A program made the translations under genes and the position numbers. This document shows, piece after piece, positions 1-8,668 of a DNA stretch of 64,000 nt. The stretch is from Streptococcus thermophilus. GTDB lineage: Bacteria > Bacillota > Bacilli > Lactobacillales > Streptococcaceae. Within the stretch, counting starts at the first letter, position 1; each line of letters opens with the position of its first letter. The notes beneath the pieces were generated by a model. The model saw only the letters and a list, made by a program, of their open reading frames with translations, made no database searches and had not been told where the DNA came from. The stretch covers positions 930,001 to 994,000 of the forward strand of contig NZ_CP038020.1 in assembly GCF_010120595.1 (NCBI RefSeq). The letters run 5' to 3'.

Positions 1-829
1 TTATTGGAGTCTTTACCCCTCTGATTTTGATTATGATTGCCATGATTTTCGTGACCAATGTTTCTGGGGCGTAACTGGGATTTTGTAGAGATGAATAAGG
101 TGTCTCAAACCATTCAATCACCCTTCCCAAGCGTTTGGATGTCTGTGATCAATTATTTTTCTGTTTGTGTCATGTCGGCTATAGCGATGGCCTTTGTTAT
201 GGGAGGCTCTATTCTCAAAATTGATGAAGCTGAAAAGAGCGGAGCATGGGGAGGCTTCATGGTTGGTATGATTTTCTTCATCACGACCTTGATTCTCTTT
301 GCTAACAGTGATAAAATTGCTAGATCGGATGTTCCTATGTTGGCTATTGCTAAGGAAGTGAACCCTATCTTTGCGACAACTCTACGCCTTTGTGATTTTT
401 GGTTTGATTTTCAATACCGTCTTTAGTCTTTACTATGCCCTTGGAAAACGCTTCTCAGCGGGGAGTGATAAACGATACAAGTTCTTTGTGGCTGCCTTTG
501 CCCTGGCTGGTTTTGCTATATCCTTTATGGGTTTCCGTCAACTGGTGGCAGTTATGTATCCCATTATTGGTTATCTGGGGTTGTTGATGTTGGTTGTCCT
601 AGTTGTAGCTAGCTACCGCAAAAAAGGCGGAATTCGCAAGGAAAAAGAAATTCGAAATCATCTTTTAGGTATTGTCGAGAAAGCTTATGATTCTGAACAA
701 GATTTAACATCTCAGGATAAGGAAAAGGCAAAACAACTTCGAGAAGCTTCGATTATTGATAATGATATTCTCCATGAAGATACCCATGCACATGTCCGTC
801 AGGAAATGGGACTCGGTAAGAAGGGTTAG
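1..829 (+). pseudogene. Broken multi-TM membrane protein (YkvI-like), 5' end outside window
   Basis: This is a polytopic membrane protein whose reading frame changes twice. Bases 3-74 code for hydrophobic sequence in frame 3, then stop. The protein continues in frame 1 from about 75 to about 400, and then in frame 2 to the stop at 829. Hydrophobic segments lie in all three pieces, and the charged C-terminal tail includes EKAKQLREAS. The overall look is that of YkvI-family transporters (APC-like fold, unknown substrate), but that assignment is from general resemblance only. Two indels make a working product unlikely. The 5' end lies before the window, so further damage there cannot be judged. 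Confidence 0.6.
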
Positions 830-837
830 AATTTTAT

Positions 838-866
838 TTTACAAGTTTCTCTATTTTTGCTATAAT
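838..866 (+). promoter_or_regulatory. Promoter of the glyQS T-box operon
   Basis: A -35 box TTTACA (838-843) and a -10 box TATAAT (861-866) are separated by 17 bp. They lie just after the preceding broken gene and just before the T-box leader. Transcription should begin near 873. Confidence 0.7.
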
Positions 867-872
867 ACTGAT

Positions 873-1078
873 AAGAAAGAAGAGCTTATGGCGTTTTTCT
901 AGCGAGCTTGGGATAGTGAAAGCCAAGTAGAACAAAGTAGGCAACGGCGCTTTCTCTCAGTGAAGAGCTGAGTACAAACAGATAAAATGAAGTAATAAAT
1001 TAGGGTGGAACCGCGTTTCTGACGCCCCTAGGTCGAACGACTTAGGAGCAGAGACATGGTTCTTTTTGCATCCTGAGT
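873..1078 (+). promoter_or_regulatory. Glycine T-box leader (tRNA-sensing riboswitch) of glyQ-glyS
   Basis: The 14-base T-box motif is present at 1002-1015 (AGGGTGGAACCGCG). Its UGGA bulge would pair with UCCA, the acceptor end expected for tRNA-Gly with a U discriminator. The GAACC inside this motif can alternatively pair with GGTTC at about 1058-1062, followed by a T-run at 1063-1067, which is the competing terminator. Uncharged tRNA-Gly should stabilise the antiterminator and allow transcription of the glycyl-tRNA synthetase genes. I could not assign the specifier codon with confidence. Confidence 0.9.
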
Positions 1079-1100
1079 CTCAAAGATAAAGGAGTAAATC

Positions 1101-2018
1101 ATGTCTAAAAAATTGACTTTCCAGGAGATCATCCTTACTTTGCAACAATACTGGAATGACCAGGGTTGTATGCTCATGCAGGCTTATGATAATGAAAAGG
1201 GTGCGGGTACGATGAGTCCCTACACCTTCCTTCGTGCCATTGGTCCGGAACCATGGAATGCGGCTTATGTTGAGCCATCTCGTCGTCCAGCAGACGGTCG
1301 CTACGGGGAAAACCCAAATCGTCTCTACCAACACCACCAATTCCAAGTGGTCATGAAACCATCACCATCAAACATTCAAGAACTTTATTTGGAGTCATTG
1401 GAAAAATTGGGCATCAACCCATTGGAACACGATGTTCGTTTCGTTGAAGACAACTGGGAAAACCCATCAACTGGTTCAGCTGGTCTTGGTTGGGAAGTTT
1501 GGCTTGACGGTATGGAAATTACTCAGTTTACCTACTTCCAACAAGTTGGTGGCTTGGCAACTGGACCTGTTACCGCTGAGGTCACATATGGATTGGAACG
1601 TTTGGCTTCTTACATCCAAGAAGTAGACTCTGTTTACGATATTGAGTGGGCTCCAGGTGTTAAATACGGAGAAATCTTCCTTCAACCAGAATATGAGCAC
1701 TCAAAATATAGCTTTGAAGTCTCAGACCAAGATATGCTTCTTGAAAACTTTGAAAAATTTGAAAAAGAAGCAGGACGTGCTTTGGAATTGGGTCTTGTTC
1801 ACCCAGCCTACGACTACGTATTGAAATGTTCACACACTTTTAACTTGCTTGATGCTCGTGGTGCTGTTTCTGTTACAGAACGTGCTGGCTATATCGCTCG
1901 CATCCGTAACTTGGCGCGTGTTGTAGCCAAGACCTTCGTTGCAGAACGTAAAAAACTTGGTTACCCACTTCTCGACGAAGCCACACGCAAAAAACTCCTC
2001 GCAGAAGAGGAAGAATAA
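1101..2018 (+). CDS. glyQ: Glycine--tRNA ligase alpha subunit
   Basis: GlyQ is the alpha subunit of the bacterial heterotetrameric (alpha2beta2) glycyl-tRNA synthetase, which charges tRNA-Gly in the cytosol. The alpha subunit carries the class II aminoacylation core. The protein is 305 aa, the usual length, and begins [20 protein letters not shown], typical of the family. Class II motif regions are visible around [16 protein letters not shown] and the C-terminal [15 protein letters not shown] good Shine-Dalgarno (AAAGGAG) precedes the ATG. Expression should be controlled by the T-box immediately upstream, and glyS follows after an unusually long spacer. Confidence 0.98.
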   Translation: MSKKLTFQEIILTLQQYWNDQGCMLMQAYDNEKGAGTMSPYTFLRAIGPEPWNAAYVEPSRRPADGRYGENPNRLYQHHQFQVVMKPSPSNIQELYLESLEKLGINPLEHDVRFVEDNWENPSTGSAGLGWEVWLDGMEITQFTYFQQVGGLATGPVTAEVTYGLERLASYIQEVDSVYDIEWAPGVKYGEIFLQPEYEHSKYSFEVSDQDMLLENFEKFEKEAGRALELGLVHPAYDYVLKCSHTFNLLDARGAVSVTERAGYIARIRNLARVVAKTFVAERKKLGYPLLDEATRKKLLAEEEE

Positions 2019-2303
2019 AGAGAGTTACAAGAAAGGAAAAGGGCGAACAGAGTGAGCCCATATTGGTACCCAGAGGCAAGTCAAAGGCTTGCTAAAGGGA
2101 TAGAGGTGCCGCCGTACTGCCTGGTGGAGATTTTTGAAACCTCAAGTTCAAAAATCAGTTGATTAAATCCACTTTGATGAGACTGTTGGAAATCTATGGC
2201 AAGTAGACATAGTATTTCCCTACAGCCCCTCACAAAGTTGGTTAGCAACGTCCCCAGTATCTTAAGGTGCCTATCAAAAAGAAGAAGATGTAAAGGAAAA
2301 AAC
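2019..2303 (+). other. Unexplained 285-nt spacer between glyQ and glyS
   Basis: The two synthetase subunits are normally almost adjacent, but here 285 nt separate them. No convincing ORF is present on either strand. A weak hairpin can be drawn between GAGGT near 2104 and ACCTC near 2140. There is no clear terminator, promoter or IS end. It may be an untranslated spacer or the remnant of an inserted or decayed sequence. Confidence 0.5.
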
Positions 2304-4340
2304 ATGACAAAAAACTTATTAGTAGAACTAGGACTTGAAGAGTTGCCAGCCTACGTAGTCACACCAAGTGAAAAACAACTGGGTGAGAAAATGGCAGCTT
2401 TCTTGGGTGAAAATCGCCTTTCATATGAAAGCATTCAAACCTTCTCAACACCTCGCCGTTTAGCAGTTCGTGTACTTGGTTTGGCTGATCAACAAACCGA
2501 TTTGACAGAAGATTTTAAAGGACCTTCTAAGAAAATTGCCTTGGATGCTGATGGAAACTTCTCAAAAGCTGCCCAAGGATTTGTTCGTGGGAAAGGCTTG
2601 ACGGTTGACGATATCGAATTCCGTGAAGTCAAAGGGGAAGAATACATCTATGTGACGAAACATGAAGCTGGAAAATCTGCCAAAGAAGTATTGGCTGGTA
2701 TCCCAGAAGTACTTGCTTCATTGACCTTCCCCGTCAGCATGCACTGGGCTAACAACAGCTTTGAATATATTCGCCCTGTTCACACATTGATCGTTCTTTT
2801 GGGGGATGAAGCCCTTGAACTAGACTTTTTGGGTATTAAGTCAGGTCGTGTTAGTCGTGGGCACCGTTTCCTCGGGCACGAAGTGGAAATCACCAATGCG
2901 GATTCTTATGAAGAAGACCTTCGTACCGTTTACGTGATTGCAGATAGTAAAGAGCGTGAAAACATGATTCGTGAGCAAATCAAAGCTATCGAAGCAGAAC
3001 AAGGTGTTAAAGTCCAAATCGAAGAAGGTCTTTTGAACGAAGTTTTGAACTTGGTCGAATACCCAACTGCCTTCATGGGAGGTTTTGATACTAAATATTT
3101 GGACGTTCCAGAAGACGTTTTGGTGACATCAATGGAGACCCATCAACGTTACTTTGTGGTGCGTGATCTTGATGGTAAGCTTAAACCAAACTTTATCTCA
3201 GTTCGTAATGGGAACGCTGAGCACTTGGAAAATGTCGTTCGAGGAAATGAGAAAGTCTTGGTGGCGCGTCTCGAAGATGGTGAATTCTTCTGGCGTGAAG
3301 ACCAAAAACTCAAGATTGAAGATCTCGTTGCTAAATTGGCAAACGTCACTTTCCATGAAAAGATTGGCTCTCTTTCAGAACATATGGCACGTGCTGGTGT
3401 CATTGCGGCTTCATTGGCTGAGAAAGCAGGTTTGACTGCTGAGGAAAAGGCAGCAGTAGCGCGTGCAGCAGAAATCTACAAATTTGACCTCTTGACTGGT
3501 ATGGTTGGTGAGTTTGATGAGCTTCAAGGGATTATGGGTGAAAAATATGCCCTCCTTGCTGGTGAAGATGAGGCAGTAGCGACAGCTATCCGTGAGCACT
3601 ACCTTCCTGATTCAGCAGACGGAGCCCTTCCTGAAACGAAAGTTGGTGCTATCCTTGCCCTTGCGGATAAATTGGATACCCTCCTTTCCTTCTTCTCAGT
3701 CGGTTTGATTCCATCAGGTTCCAATGACCCTTATGCGCTTCGCCGTGCAACACAAGGGATTGTTCGTATCTTGGATGCCTTTGGTTGGCACATTCCTATG
3801 GATGAGTTGATTGACAGTCTTTACGGACTTTCATTTGATAGTCTCTCATATGACAATCAAGCAGAAGTTATTAGATTCATCAAGGCCCGTGTGGACAAGA
3901 TGATGGGTCGCACACCAAAAGATATCAAAGAAGCTGTTCTTTCTGGTTCAAACTTTGTAGTAGCAGATATGCTTGAAGCAGCTGAAGCTCTTTCAGAAGC
4001 TGCTAAGACGGATGGTTACAAGGCAGCTGTTGAGTCACTCTCTCGTGCCTTCAACTTGGCGGAAAAAGCAGATACTTCAGTAGCAGTCGATGCTAGTCTC
4101 TTTGAAAATGATCAAGAAAAAGCCTTGGCTCAAGCAGCAGAAAGTCTTGAATTGACAGGTTCAGCTAGCGACAAATTGGCTCAACTCTTTGTTCTTAGCC
4201 CAGTCATTGATGCTTTCTTTGATAATACGATGGTTATGGCAGATGATGTGGCTGTTAAAAATAACCGTTTGGCTCTTCTTTCTGCTCTTGTGGCTAAAGC
4301 TAAAACTGTTGCAGCCTTTAACCAATTGAATACAAAATAG
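2304..4340 (+). CDS. glyS: Glycine--tRNA ligase beta subunit
   Basis: GlyS is the beta subunit of the alpha2beta2 glycyl-tRNA synthetase and contributes tRNA binding. The product is 678 aa with N-terminus [19 protein letters not shown], typical of the family. The start at 2304 is chosen because AAAGGAAAA precedes it and the homologous protein begins there; the open frame continues upstream to 2196, but that part does not look like GlyS. The HD-like region ([15 protein letters not shown]) and the C-terminal anticodon-binding DALR-type region around [15 protein letters not shown] are visible. Transcription presumably comes from the glyQ T-box. Confidence 0.97.
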   Translation: MTKNLLVELGLEELPAYVVTPSEKQLGEKMAAFLGENRLSYESIQTFSTPRRLAVRVLGLADQQTDLTEDFKGPSKKIALDADGNFSKAAQGFVRGKGLTVDDIEFREVKGEEYIYVTKHEAGKSAKEVLAGIPEVLASLTFPVSMHWANNSFEYIRPVHTLIVLLGDEALELDFLGIKSGRVSRGHRFLGHEVEITNADSYEEDLRTVYVIADSKERENMIREQIKAIEAEQGVKVQIEEGLLNEVLNLVEYPTAFMGGFDTKYLDVPEDVLVTSMETHQRYFVVRDLDGKLKPNFISVRNGNAEHLENVVRGNEKVLVARLEDGEFFWREDQKLKIEDLVAKLANVTFHEKIGSLSEHMARAGVIAASLAEKAGLTAEEKAAVARAAEIYKFDLLTGMVGEFDELQGIMGEKYALLAGEDEAVATAIREHYLPDSADGALPETKVGAILALADKLDTLLSFFSVGLIPSGSNDPYALRRATQGIVRILDAFGWHIPMDELIDSLYGLSFDSLSYDNQAEVIRFIKARVDKMMGRTPKDIKEAVLSGSNFVVADMLEAAEALSEAAKTDGYKAAVESLSRAFNLAEKADTSVAVDASLFENDQEKALAQAAESLELTGSASDKLAQLFVLSPVIDAFFDNTMVMADDVAVKNNRLALLSALVAKAKTVAAFNQLNTK

Positions 4341-4352
4341 AGGTAAGAGTAA

Positions 4353-4610
4353 ATGGATTCTAAAAAAATAGCTCGAATCAATGAGCTTGCAAAAAAGAAA
4401 AAAACAGAAGGCTTGACACCAGAAGAAGCAGTAGAGCAAGCAAAACTTCGTGAGGAATATATTGCGGGTTATCGTCGTGCTGTTCGTCACCACATTGAAG
4501 GAATCAAAATTGTGGATGAAGAAGGAAATGATGTGACACCCGAAAAACTACGTCAAGTCCAACGTGAAAAAGGTCTACATGGGCGTAGCCTAGATGATCC
4601 TGAATCATAA
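4353..4610 (+). CDS. UPF0291 (DUF896/YnzC) family small protein
   Basis: This 85-aa cytoplasmic protein starts 12 nt after glyS and is probably co-transcribed with it. The family signature [17 protein letters not shown], followed by a conserved [17 protein letters not shown] segment, identifies UPF0291. Members form a short helical hairpin; no biochemical role is firmly established. Its terminator is displaced downstream by an IS insertion. Confidence 0.93.
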   Translation: MDSKKIARINELAKKKKTEGLTPEEAVEQAKLREEYIAGYRRAVRHHIEGIKIVDEEGNDVTPEKLRQVQREKGLHGRSLDDPES

Positions 4611-4621
4611 TAATTTAAAAA

Positions 4622-4765
4622 GGCTCTTTGTCAACTGTAGTGGGTGACGAAAAGTTAACATCTAGAGAGGACCGGATAGGTCCTTTTTTTATGGGCTCTT
4701 TGTCAACTGTAGTGGGTGACGAAAAGCTAACATCTAGAGAGGACCGGATAGGTCCTTTTTTTATG
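4622..4765. repeat. 72-bp tandem duplication of the ISL3 left end
   Basis: Bases 4622-4693 and 4694-4765 are two copies of the same 72-bp unit with a single visible difference (AAGTTAAC against AAGCTAAC). Each copy contains the terminal inverted repeat and the last codons of the transposase. The element therefore has two potential left termini. Confidence 0.95.
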
Positions 4766-5983
4766 TATGTTCAGTGTGATGAAGACACTCTTCTTAAAGT
4801 TGATAAAGTTTCTAAAACCGAAGCCCAAACATTTGATGTCTTTGATCAACTTATTAGTCGCTTCAAGTTTCGCGTTTGAATAGTCCGTTTCTAGTGCGTT
4901 TTTGATGTATTGCTTGTGTCTAAGAAAAGTCCTAAAGACAGTTTGAAAATAATGATTGACCTTGCTCCTATTTTCCTCTATCAGTTCAAAGAACTCATCT
5001 ACTCTCTTCTCCTGAAAGTGAAAAAGCAAAAGCTGATAAAGTGTATAGTAGTCAGTAAGCTCTTTTGAAAAAACTAGTGTCTTCGCAACAACTTCATGTG
5101 GTGCTAAAGTTTGGCGGAAAGTCTTTGAATAAAAAGAGTTGAGAGATAGCTTACGACTGTCCTTTTGAAAAAGTCGCCAGTGATTTTTTAAATCTCAATA
5201 AGGTAGTGAATTCTTATTAAACTGGTTCATAATGGCAATTCTTGTCTTTAAAAAGGCACGTCCAAGGTGCTGGATAATGTGGAAACGATCAAGAACGATT
5301 TTTGCGTTTGGAAAGAGTCTGCGGGCTAGTGGGATATAAGCTCCAGACTTATCCATCGTGATAAACTGTACCTGTTATCGGACTTTCAATGGATACTTCA
5401 AAAAGTAGTTTCGTATAGTGGTTTGGCGGCGATTATCAAGGATGGTTATGAGTTCGTTTGTCTTATAATTCTGCGCCACAAAAGCCAATTCCCCTTTCTT
5501 GAACCCAAACTCATCCCAGGACATAACAGCAGGGAGTTTGTCATAATGTTCCTTGAAAGTAAACTGATCAAGCTTACGATAGACAGTGGACGTCGACACG
5601 CGAAGTCTTCTTGCAATATCAGTTAGTGACACTTTCTCAGTTAGGAGTTGTGTAACTTTTTGTCGGACTAGATTGGAGATTTGGCAGTTTTTCTCAACGA
5701 TAGATGTCTCAGCTACCGTGACACTTCTACAATTTTTACACTGGAAACGACGTTTTTTCAGACGTAGTAGAGTTGGCGTTCCCGCTTGCTCGAGAAGAGG
5801 GATTTTAGAAGGCTTTTGAAAGTCGTACTTGATCATCTTTCCATGGCAATGAGGACATGATGGTGCAGGGTAATCAAGTTTTGCTTGAATCTCGATATGA
5901 GTGTCAGTTTCAAAAACAAGTGAAATCTTGATATTTTGGTCTTTGATTCCGATTAATTCTGTGTTATTCTTAATAAGTCTCAT
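4727..5983 (-). pseudogene. ISL3-family transposase, frameshifted
   Basis: The N-terminal part is read from 5983 to 5375. It includes the zinc-binding motifs CPHCHGK and CKNC, a helix-turn-helix region (LTDIARRLRVSTSTVYRKL), and the start of the DDE domain at MSWDEFGFKKG. The C-terminal part is read in another frame from 5029 to 4727 and ends LSRC. The middle (about 5030-5374) is recognisable but broken by frameshifts. The protein would otherwise resemble the intact copy near 55.8-57.1 kb. No functional transposase is expected. Confidence 0.9.
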
Positions 5984-6108
5984 AAGTTCTTCCTAATGAT
6001 GGTTTGGTTTCTTTTCATTATAGTTCTTATGGGACTTTTTGTGTACACTCAAAAAGCTCTATAATCCCTACAGTAGTTTTACCCACTACAGAAATTATAG
6101 AGCCTTTA

Positions 6109-6147
6109 AAAATAGGAGCTTGAATTTAGTCCGAGCTCCTATTTTTA
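6109..6147 (+). terminator. Terminator of the glyQ-glyS-UPF0291 unit, displaced by the IS
   Basis: The stem AATAGGAGCT (6111-6120) pairs with AGCTCCTATT (6134-6143) and is followed by a T-run. The IS separates it from the gene it would originally have served. Confidence 0.8.
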
Positions 6148-6178
6148 AATTAAAATATTCTGAATTATATACACAATA

Positions 6179-6207
6179 TTGACCAATTGTTTCAAAAATG
6201 GTATAAT
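6179..6207 (+). promoter_or_regulatory. Promoter of the amino acid permease
   Basis: TTGACC (6179-6184) and TATAAT (6202-6207) are separated by 17 bp, a near-consensus sigma-A promoter about 60 nt before the permease start. Confidence 0.8.
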
Positions 6208-6270
6208 ACAAGTTATGTTAAAAATAGCTGGGCTCTCTGAGTCGTATTAAATAGAATTGGAGTGAAAAAA

Positions 6271-7662
6271 ATGTCACAAAAGCAACATCATAACGATGAC
6301 GATAACCAGACTAAAAATGGTATGGTACGAGGTCTTCAAAACAGACACGTTCAGCTGATTGCCATCGCTGGTACAATCGGTACAGGTCTCTTTCTTGGGG
6401 CAGGGCGTTCCATTTCCCTAACAGGACCTTCAATCATCCTAGTTTATATGCTGACAGGTGTCTTCATGTATCTCATGATGCGAGCTATCGGTGAGATGCT
6501 CTACATGGATCCGGATCAACATACCTTTATTAACTTTATTACGAAATACCTTGGTAAAGGCTGGGGATTTTTCTCAGGGTGGTCTTACTGGGTATCGTTG
6601 GTATTTATTGGTATGGCAGAAATTACAGCCGTTGCGAACTATGTGCAGTTTTGGTTTCCAAGTTGGCCTGCCTGGCAAATTCAGATTGTCTTCCTATTTA
6701 TCTTGAGTTCGGTAAATTTGATTGCGGTTAAGATTTTCGGGGAAGTTGAGTTTTGGTTTGGGATGATCAAGATTATCACCATTCTTGCCTTGATAGCTAC
6801 AGGGATCTTTATGGTAGCAACTAACTTTGAAACGCCAGCTGGACATGCGAGCCTTATTAACATTACACAAGGCTTTCAAATGTTTCCTAAAGGTTGGGTA
6901 AGCTTTGCCATGACCTTCCAGATGGTTTTCTTTGCCTACCAAGCTATTGAGTTTGTAGGAATTACAACATCTGAGACAGCAAATCCTCGTAAGGTGTTGC
7001 CAAAGGCAATCAAGGAAATTCCGGTTCGTATTGCAATCTTCTATGTAGGAGCGCTCATTGCCATTATGGCTATCTTTCCGTGGCAGAAGCTCCCAGTTAA
7101 TGAGTCACCGTTTGTAATGGTCTTCCAAATGGCTGGTATCAAGTGGGCAGCAGCTCTCATTAACTTTGTTGTCTTGACAGCAGCAGCCTCATCTTTGAAC
7201 TCAACACTTTATTCAACTGGTCGTCACCTTTTTCAAATCGCTAAGGAAACACCAAACAGCAAGGTTATGAAATCTTTGAAGCTTGATACCTTGGCACGTA
7301 ATGGTATTCCTTCTCGTGCCATCATTGTATCAGCTATTGTGGTATGTATCTCAGCCTTTATCAATGTCTTACCTGGTGTGTCTGATGCCTTTGCTTTGAT
7401 TGCCGCATCGTCATCAGGTGTTTACATTGCTATCTACATCTTGACCATGCTTGCTCATCTCAAGTACCGTAAATCTCAAGAATTTATGGCAGATGGCTTC
7501 CTTATGCCAGCCTATAAAATTCTTAATCCTTTGACTATTGCATTTTTTGTCTTCGTCTTTGTTTGTCTCTTCTTGCAAAAGTCAACTGTTGTTGGAGCTA
7601 TTGGAGCAGTGATCTGGATTGTGGTATTTGGTATCTATAGTAACTTAAAACATAGTAAATAA
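6271..7662 (+). CDS. Amino acid permease, APC family (CycA/AroP-like)
   Basis: This 463-aa polytopic membrane protein is a proton-coupled amino acid symporter of the APC superfamily. The N-terminal signature NRHVQLIAIAGTIGTGLFLG, the FWFGMIKII segment and the FVGITTSETANPRKVLPKAI segment closely resemble E. coli CycA (D-Ser/D-Ala/Gly transporter). About twelve membrane segments are visible. The ATG at 6271 is preferred over the GTG at 6262 because GGAG at 6259-6262 is correctly spaced for the former. It stands as a single-gene unit with its own promoter and terminator. The substrate cannot be told from the sequence. Confidence 0.9.
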   Translation: MSQKQHHNDDDNQTKNGMVRGLQNRHVQLIAIAGTIGTGLFLGAGRSISLTGPSIILVYMLTGVFMYLMMRAIGEMLYMDPDQHTFINFITKYLGKGWGFFSGWSYWVSLVFIGMAEITAVANYVQFWFPSWPAWQIQIVFLFILSSVNLIAVKIFGEVEFWFGMIKIITILALIATGIFMVATNFETPAGHASLINITQGFQMFPKGWVSFAMTFQMVFFAYQAIEFVGITTSETANPRKVLPKAIKEIPVRIAIFYVGALIAIMAIFPWQKLPVNESPFVMVFQMAGIKWAAALINFVVLTAAASSLNSTLYSTGRHLFQIAKETPNSKVMKSLKLDTLARNGIPSRAIIVSAIVVCISAFINVLPGVSDAFALIAASSSGVYIAIYILTMLAHLKYRKSQEFMADGFLMPAYKILNPLTIAFFVFVFVCLFLQKSTVVGAIGAVIWIVVFGIYSNLKHSK

Positions 7663-7670
7663 ACCAACCT

Positions 7671-7696
7671 AACTCACCTTTCTGGTGAGTTTTTTA
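7671..7696 (+). terminator. Permease terminator
   Basis: ACTCACC (7672-7678) pairs with GGTGAGT (7684-7690), followed by TTTTT. Confidence 0.88.
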
Positions 7697-7700
7697 TTGC

Positions 7701-7722
7701 AAAAAAGGACACAAGGTGTCCT
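7701..7722 (-). terminator. Terminator of the convergent minus-strand gene
   Basis: On the minus strand, GGACAC pairs with GTGTCC (7707-7712 with 7716-7721) and is followed by six T residues. It closes the gene at 7732-8367. Confidence 0.82.
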
Positions 7723-7731
7723 GGTTATAAA

Positions 7732-8367
7732 TTATGAAATGCTTTCTTGGTTTCCATGTTGAAGAAAACCACCTAAGAGGCTTTTGCTGCGGTGAAAAAT
7801 AGCAGGCTTGTGATTGTTGTGTGCACGCCCATTTATATCTAGTTTGGCCCATTCAAGTGCTTGATAAGCATTTCGATCTGATACCGTAGAAGTACCAATG
7901 TAGCTGTAGATACCTGCCTGAGAAAGAATAAAGCCTTGAAGTTGTCGAATGTGTTCGTCGTTAAGTGCTTCTGAAAAATATATCTTAACAGTCTTATAAG
8001 TTAAGGATTGAACAGACTCAACGATAGGCGACTCTGCTAAGAGATGTAGCAATGATTGATGTTTAGTAAAGTACTTATCATAGTCCATTGGAAGAATAAT
8101 AGTATGGGCAATCCAATCCTCTAAATTAGCTCTAGCTTTTTCACTAAGTCCTTTAGCTGTAATATTGAGGGTATCTACGGTGAAAGGAAGCTGGTCGATG
8201 TGAGCAGTGTTAGAACCATATGCCTTTCTGAAAAGCGGTGTACTTGATAGAATTTGTCCAGTAGGTGAAGTAATCGCCAAGGCGGTTTCCTTGGTTTGGT
8301 AACCAAGTTCCTGACATTCCATGCTAGCGTAAGTGTCTTTAAATTCAATAATTGCTCTTGTTTTCAT
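7732..8367 (-). CDS. Unrecognised cytoplasmic protein under a palindromic operator
   Basis: The product is 211 aa with no signal peptide or clear membrane segment, and I do not recognise the family. It starts MKTRAIIEFKDTYASMECQE, contains several YxxxxSNT/ITSPTG-type strand-like stretches, and ends in a His/Asn/Lys-rich tail (NGRAHNNHKPAIFHRSK). The ATG is preceded by AAGGAG at a good distance. It is a monocistron with its own consensus-like promoter, an 18-bp palindrome overlapping the transcription start region, and a terminator. That arrangement suggests an inducible gene controlled by a dimeric repressor, though no regulator gene is adjacent. Function unknown. Confidence 0.8.
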   Translation of the reverse strand: MKTRAIIEFKDTYASMECQELGYQTKETALAITSPTGQILSSTPLFRKAYGSNTAHIDQLPFTVDTLNITAKGLSEKARANLEDWIAHTIILPMDYDKYFTKHQSLLHLLAESPIVESVQSLTYKTVKIYFSEALNDEHIRQLQGFILSQAGIYSYIGTSTVSDRNAYQALEWAKLDINGRAHNNHKPAIFHRSKSLLGGFLQHGNQESIS

Positions 8368-8384
8368 CGTATAACTCTCCTTAT

Positions 8385-8402
8385 GTTAGTTTATAAACTA
8401 AC
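8385..8402. promoter_or_regulatory. 18-bp perfect palindrome, probable repressor operator
   Basis: GTTAGTTTATAAACTAAC is self-complementary over all 18 bases. It lies directly downstream of the -10 box and upstream of the RBS of the 7732-8367 gene, so a bound protein would block initiation or clearance. The form is typical of TetR- or similar dimeric regulators. Confidence 0.75.
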
Positions 8403-8405
8403 AAT

Positions 8406-8434
8406 AGTTTATCACGACTTAAAGTCTTGGTCAA
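8406..8434 (-). promoter_or_regulatory. Promoter of the 211-aa unknown gene
   Basis: On the minus strand, TTGACC (8434-8429) and TAAACT (8411-8406) are separated by exactly 17 bp. The palindromic operator follows immediately. Confidence 0.78.
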
Positions 8435-8473
8435 GATTTTACATCCAAAAACAAAAAATAATTTTGTAAGGGT

Positions 8474-8620
8474 TTGCAAATTATTTTAACTCTGATATTA
8501 TAGAACCATATCAAAAGGATTGTTACTGGTCAGCAGGCAAAACCTAGATAAATACGAAAAACTAATGGGAGTAGTGCATACTCAACCCAATTGGTTCTTG
8601 GTATTTATTTAGTTTTTTTG
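8474..8620 (+). promoter_or_regulatory. Promoter, RAT antiterminator site and terminator of the beta-glucoside PTS gene
   Basis: A promoter-like pair, TTGCAA (8474-8479) and TATTAT (8496-8501), precedes a LicT/BglG-type ribonucleic antiterminator at 8517-8544 (GGATTGTTACTG, then GCAGGCAAAACC). The RAT overlaps the 5' arm of a terminator formed by AGATAAATAC (8546-8555) and GTATTTATTT (8601-8610), ending in a T-run at 8613-8619. In this family a PTS-phosphorylated antiterminator protein binds the RAT when beta-glucosides are present. The site appears intact although the gene behind it is broken. Confidence 0.9.
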
Positions 8621-8668
8621 TTGAAAAAGCCTCAAAGCAACTAAAATCCTAGAAAAAAAGGAGCCCTT

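Larger units (their letters stand above)
4622..6104 (-). mobile_element. Degenerate ISL3-family IS (IS1167/IS1193-like) with 8-bp target duplication
   Basis: The left end begins GGCTCTTTGTCAACTGTAGT at 4622. The right end is its imperfect inverse, ending at 6104 (inward reading GGCTCTATAATTTCTGTAGT). The element is flanked by a perfect 8-bp direct repeat TTTAAAAA at 4614-4621 and 6105-6112, as expected for ISL3-type transposition. The 1483-bp element contains a 72-bp tandem duplication of its left end and a disrupted transposase on the minus strand. It landed between the UPF0291 gene and its terminator. Confidence 0.93.

Noticed and set aside
2196-2303. N-terminal extension of the glyS reading frame
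   Set aside because: GlyS proteins begin at [15 protein letters not shown]; the ATG at 2304 has a proper RBS and gives the family length of 678 aa.
4628-4879. 83-aa plus-strand ORF containing a duplicated peptide
   Set aside because: It is the antisense of the tandemly duplicated ISL3 left end, with no RBS and no relation to a protein family.
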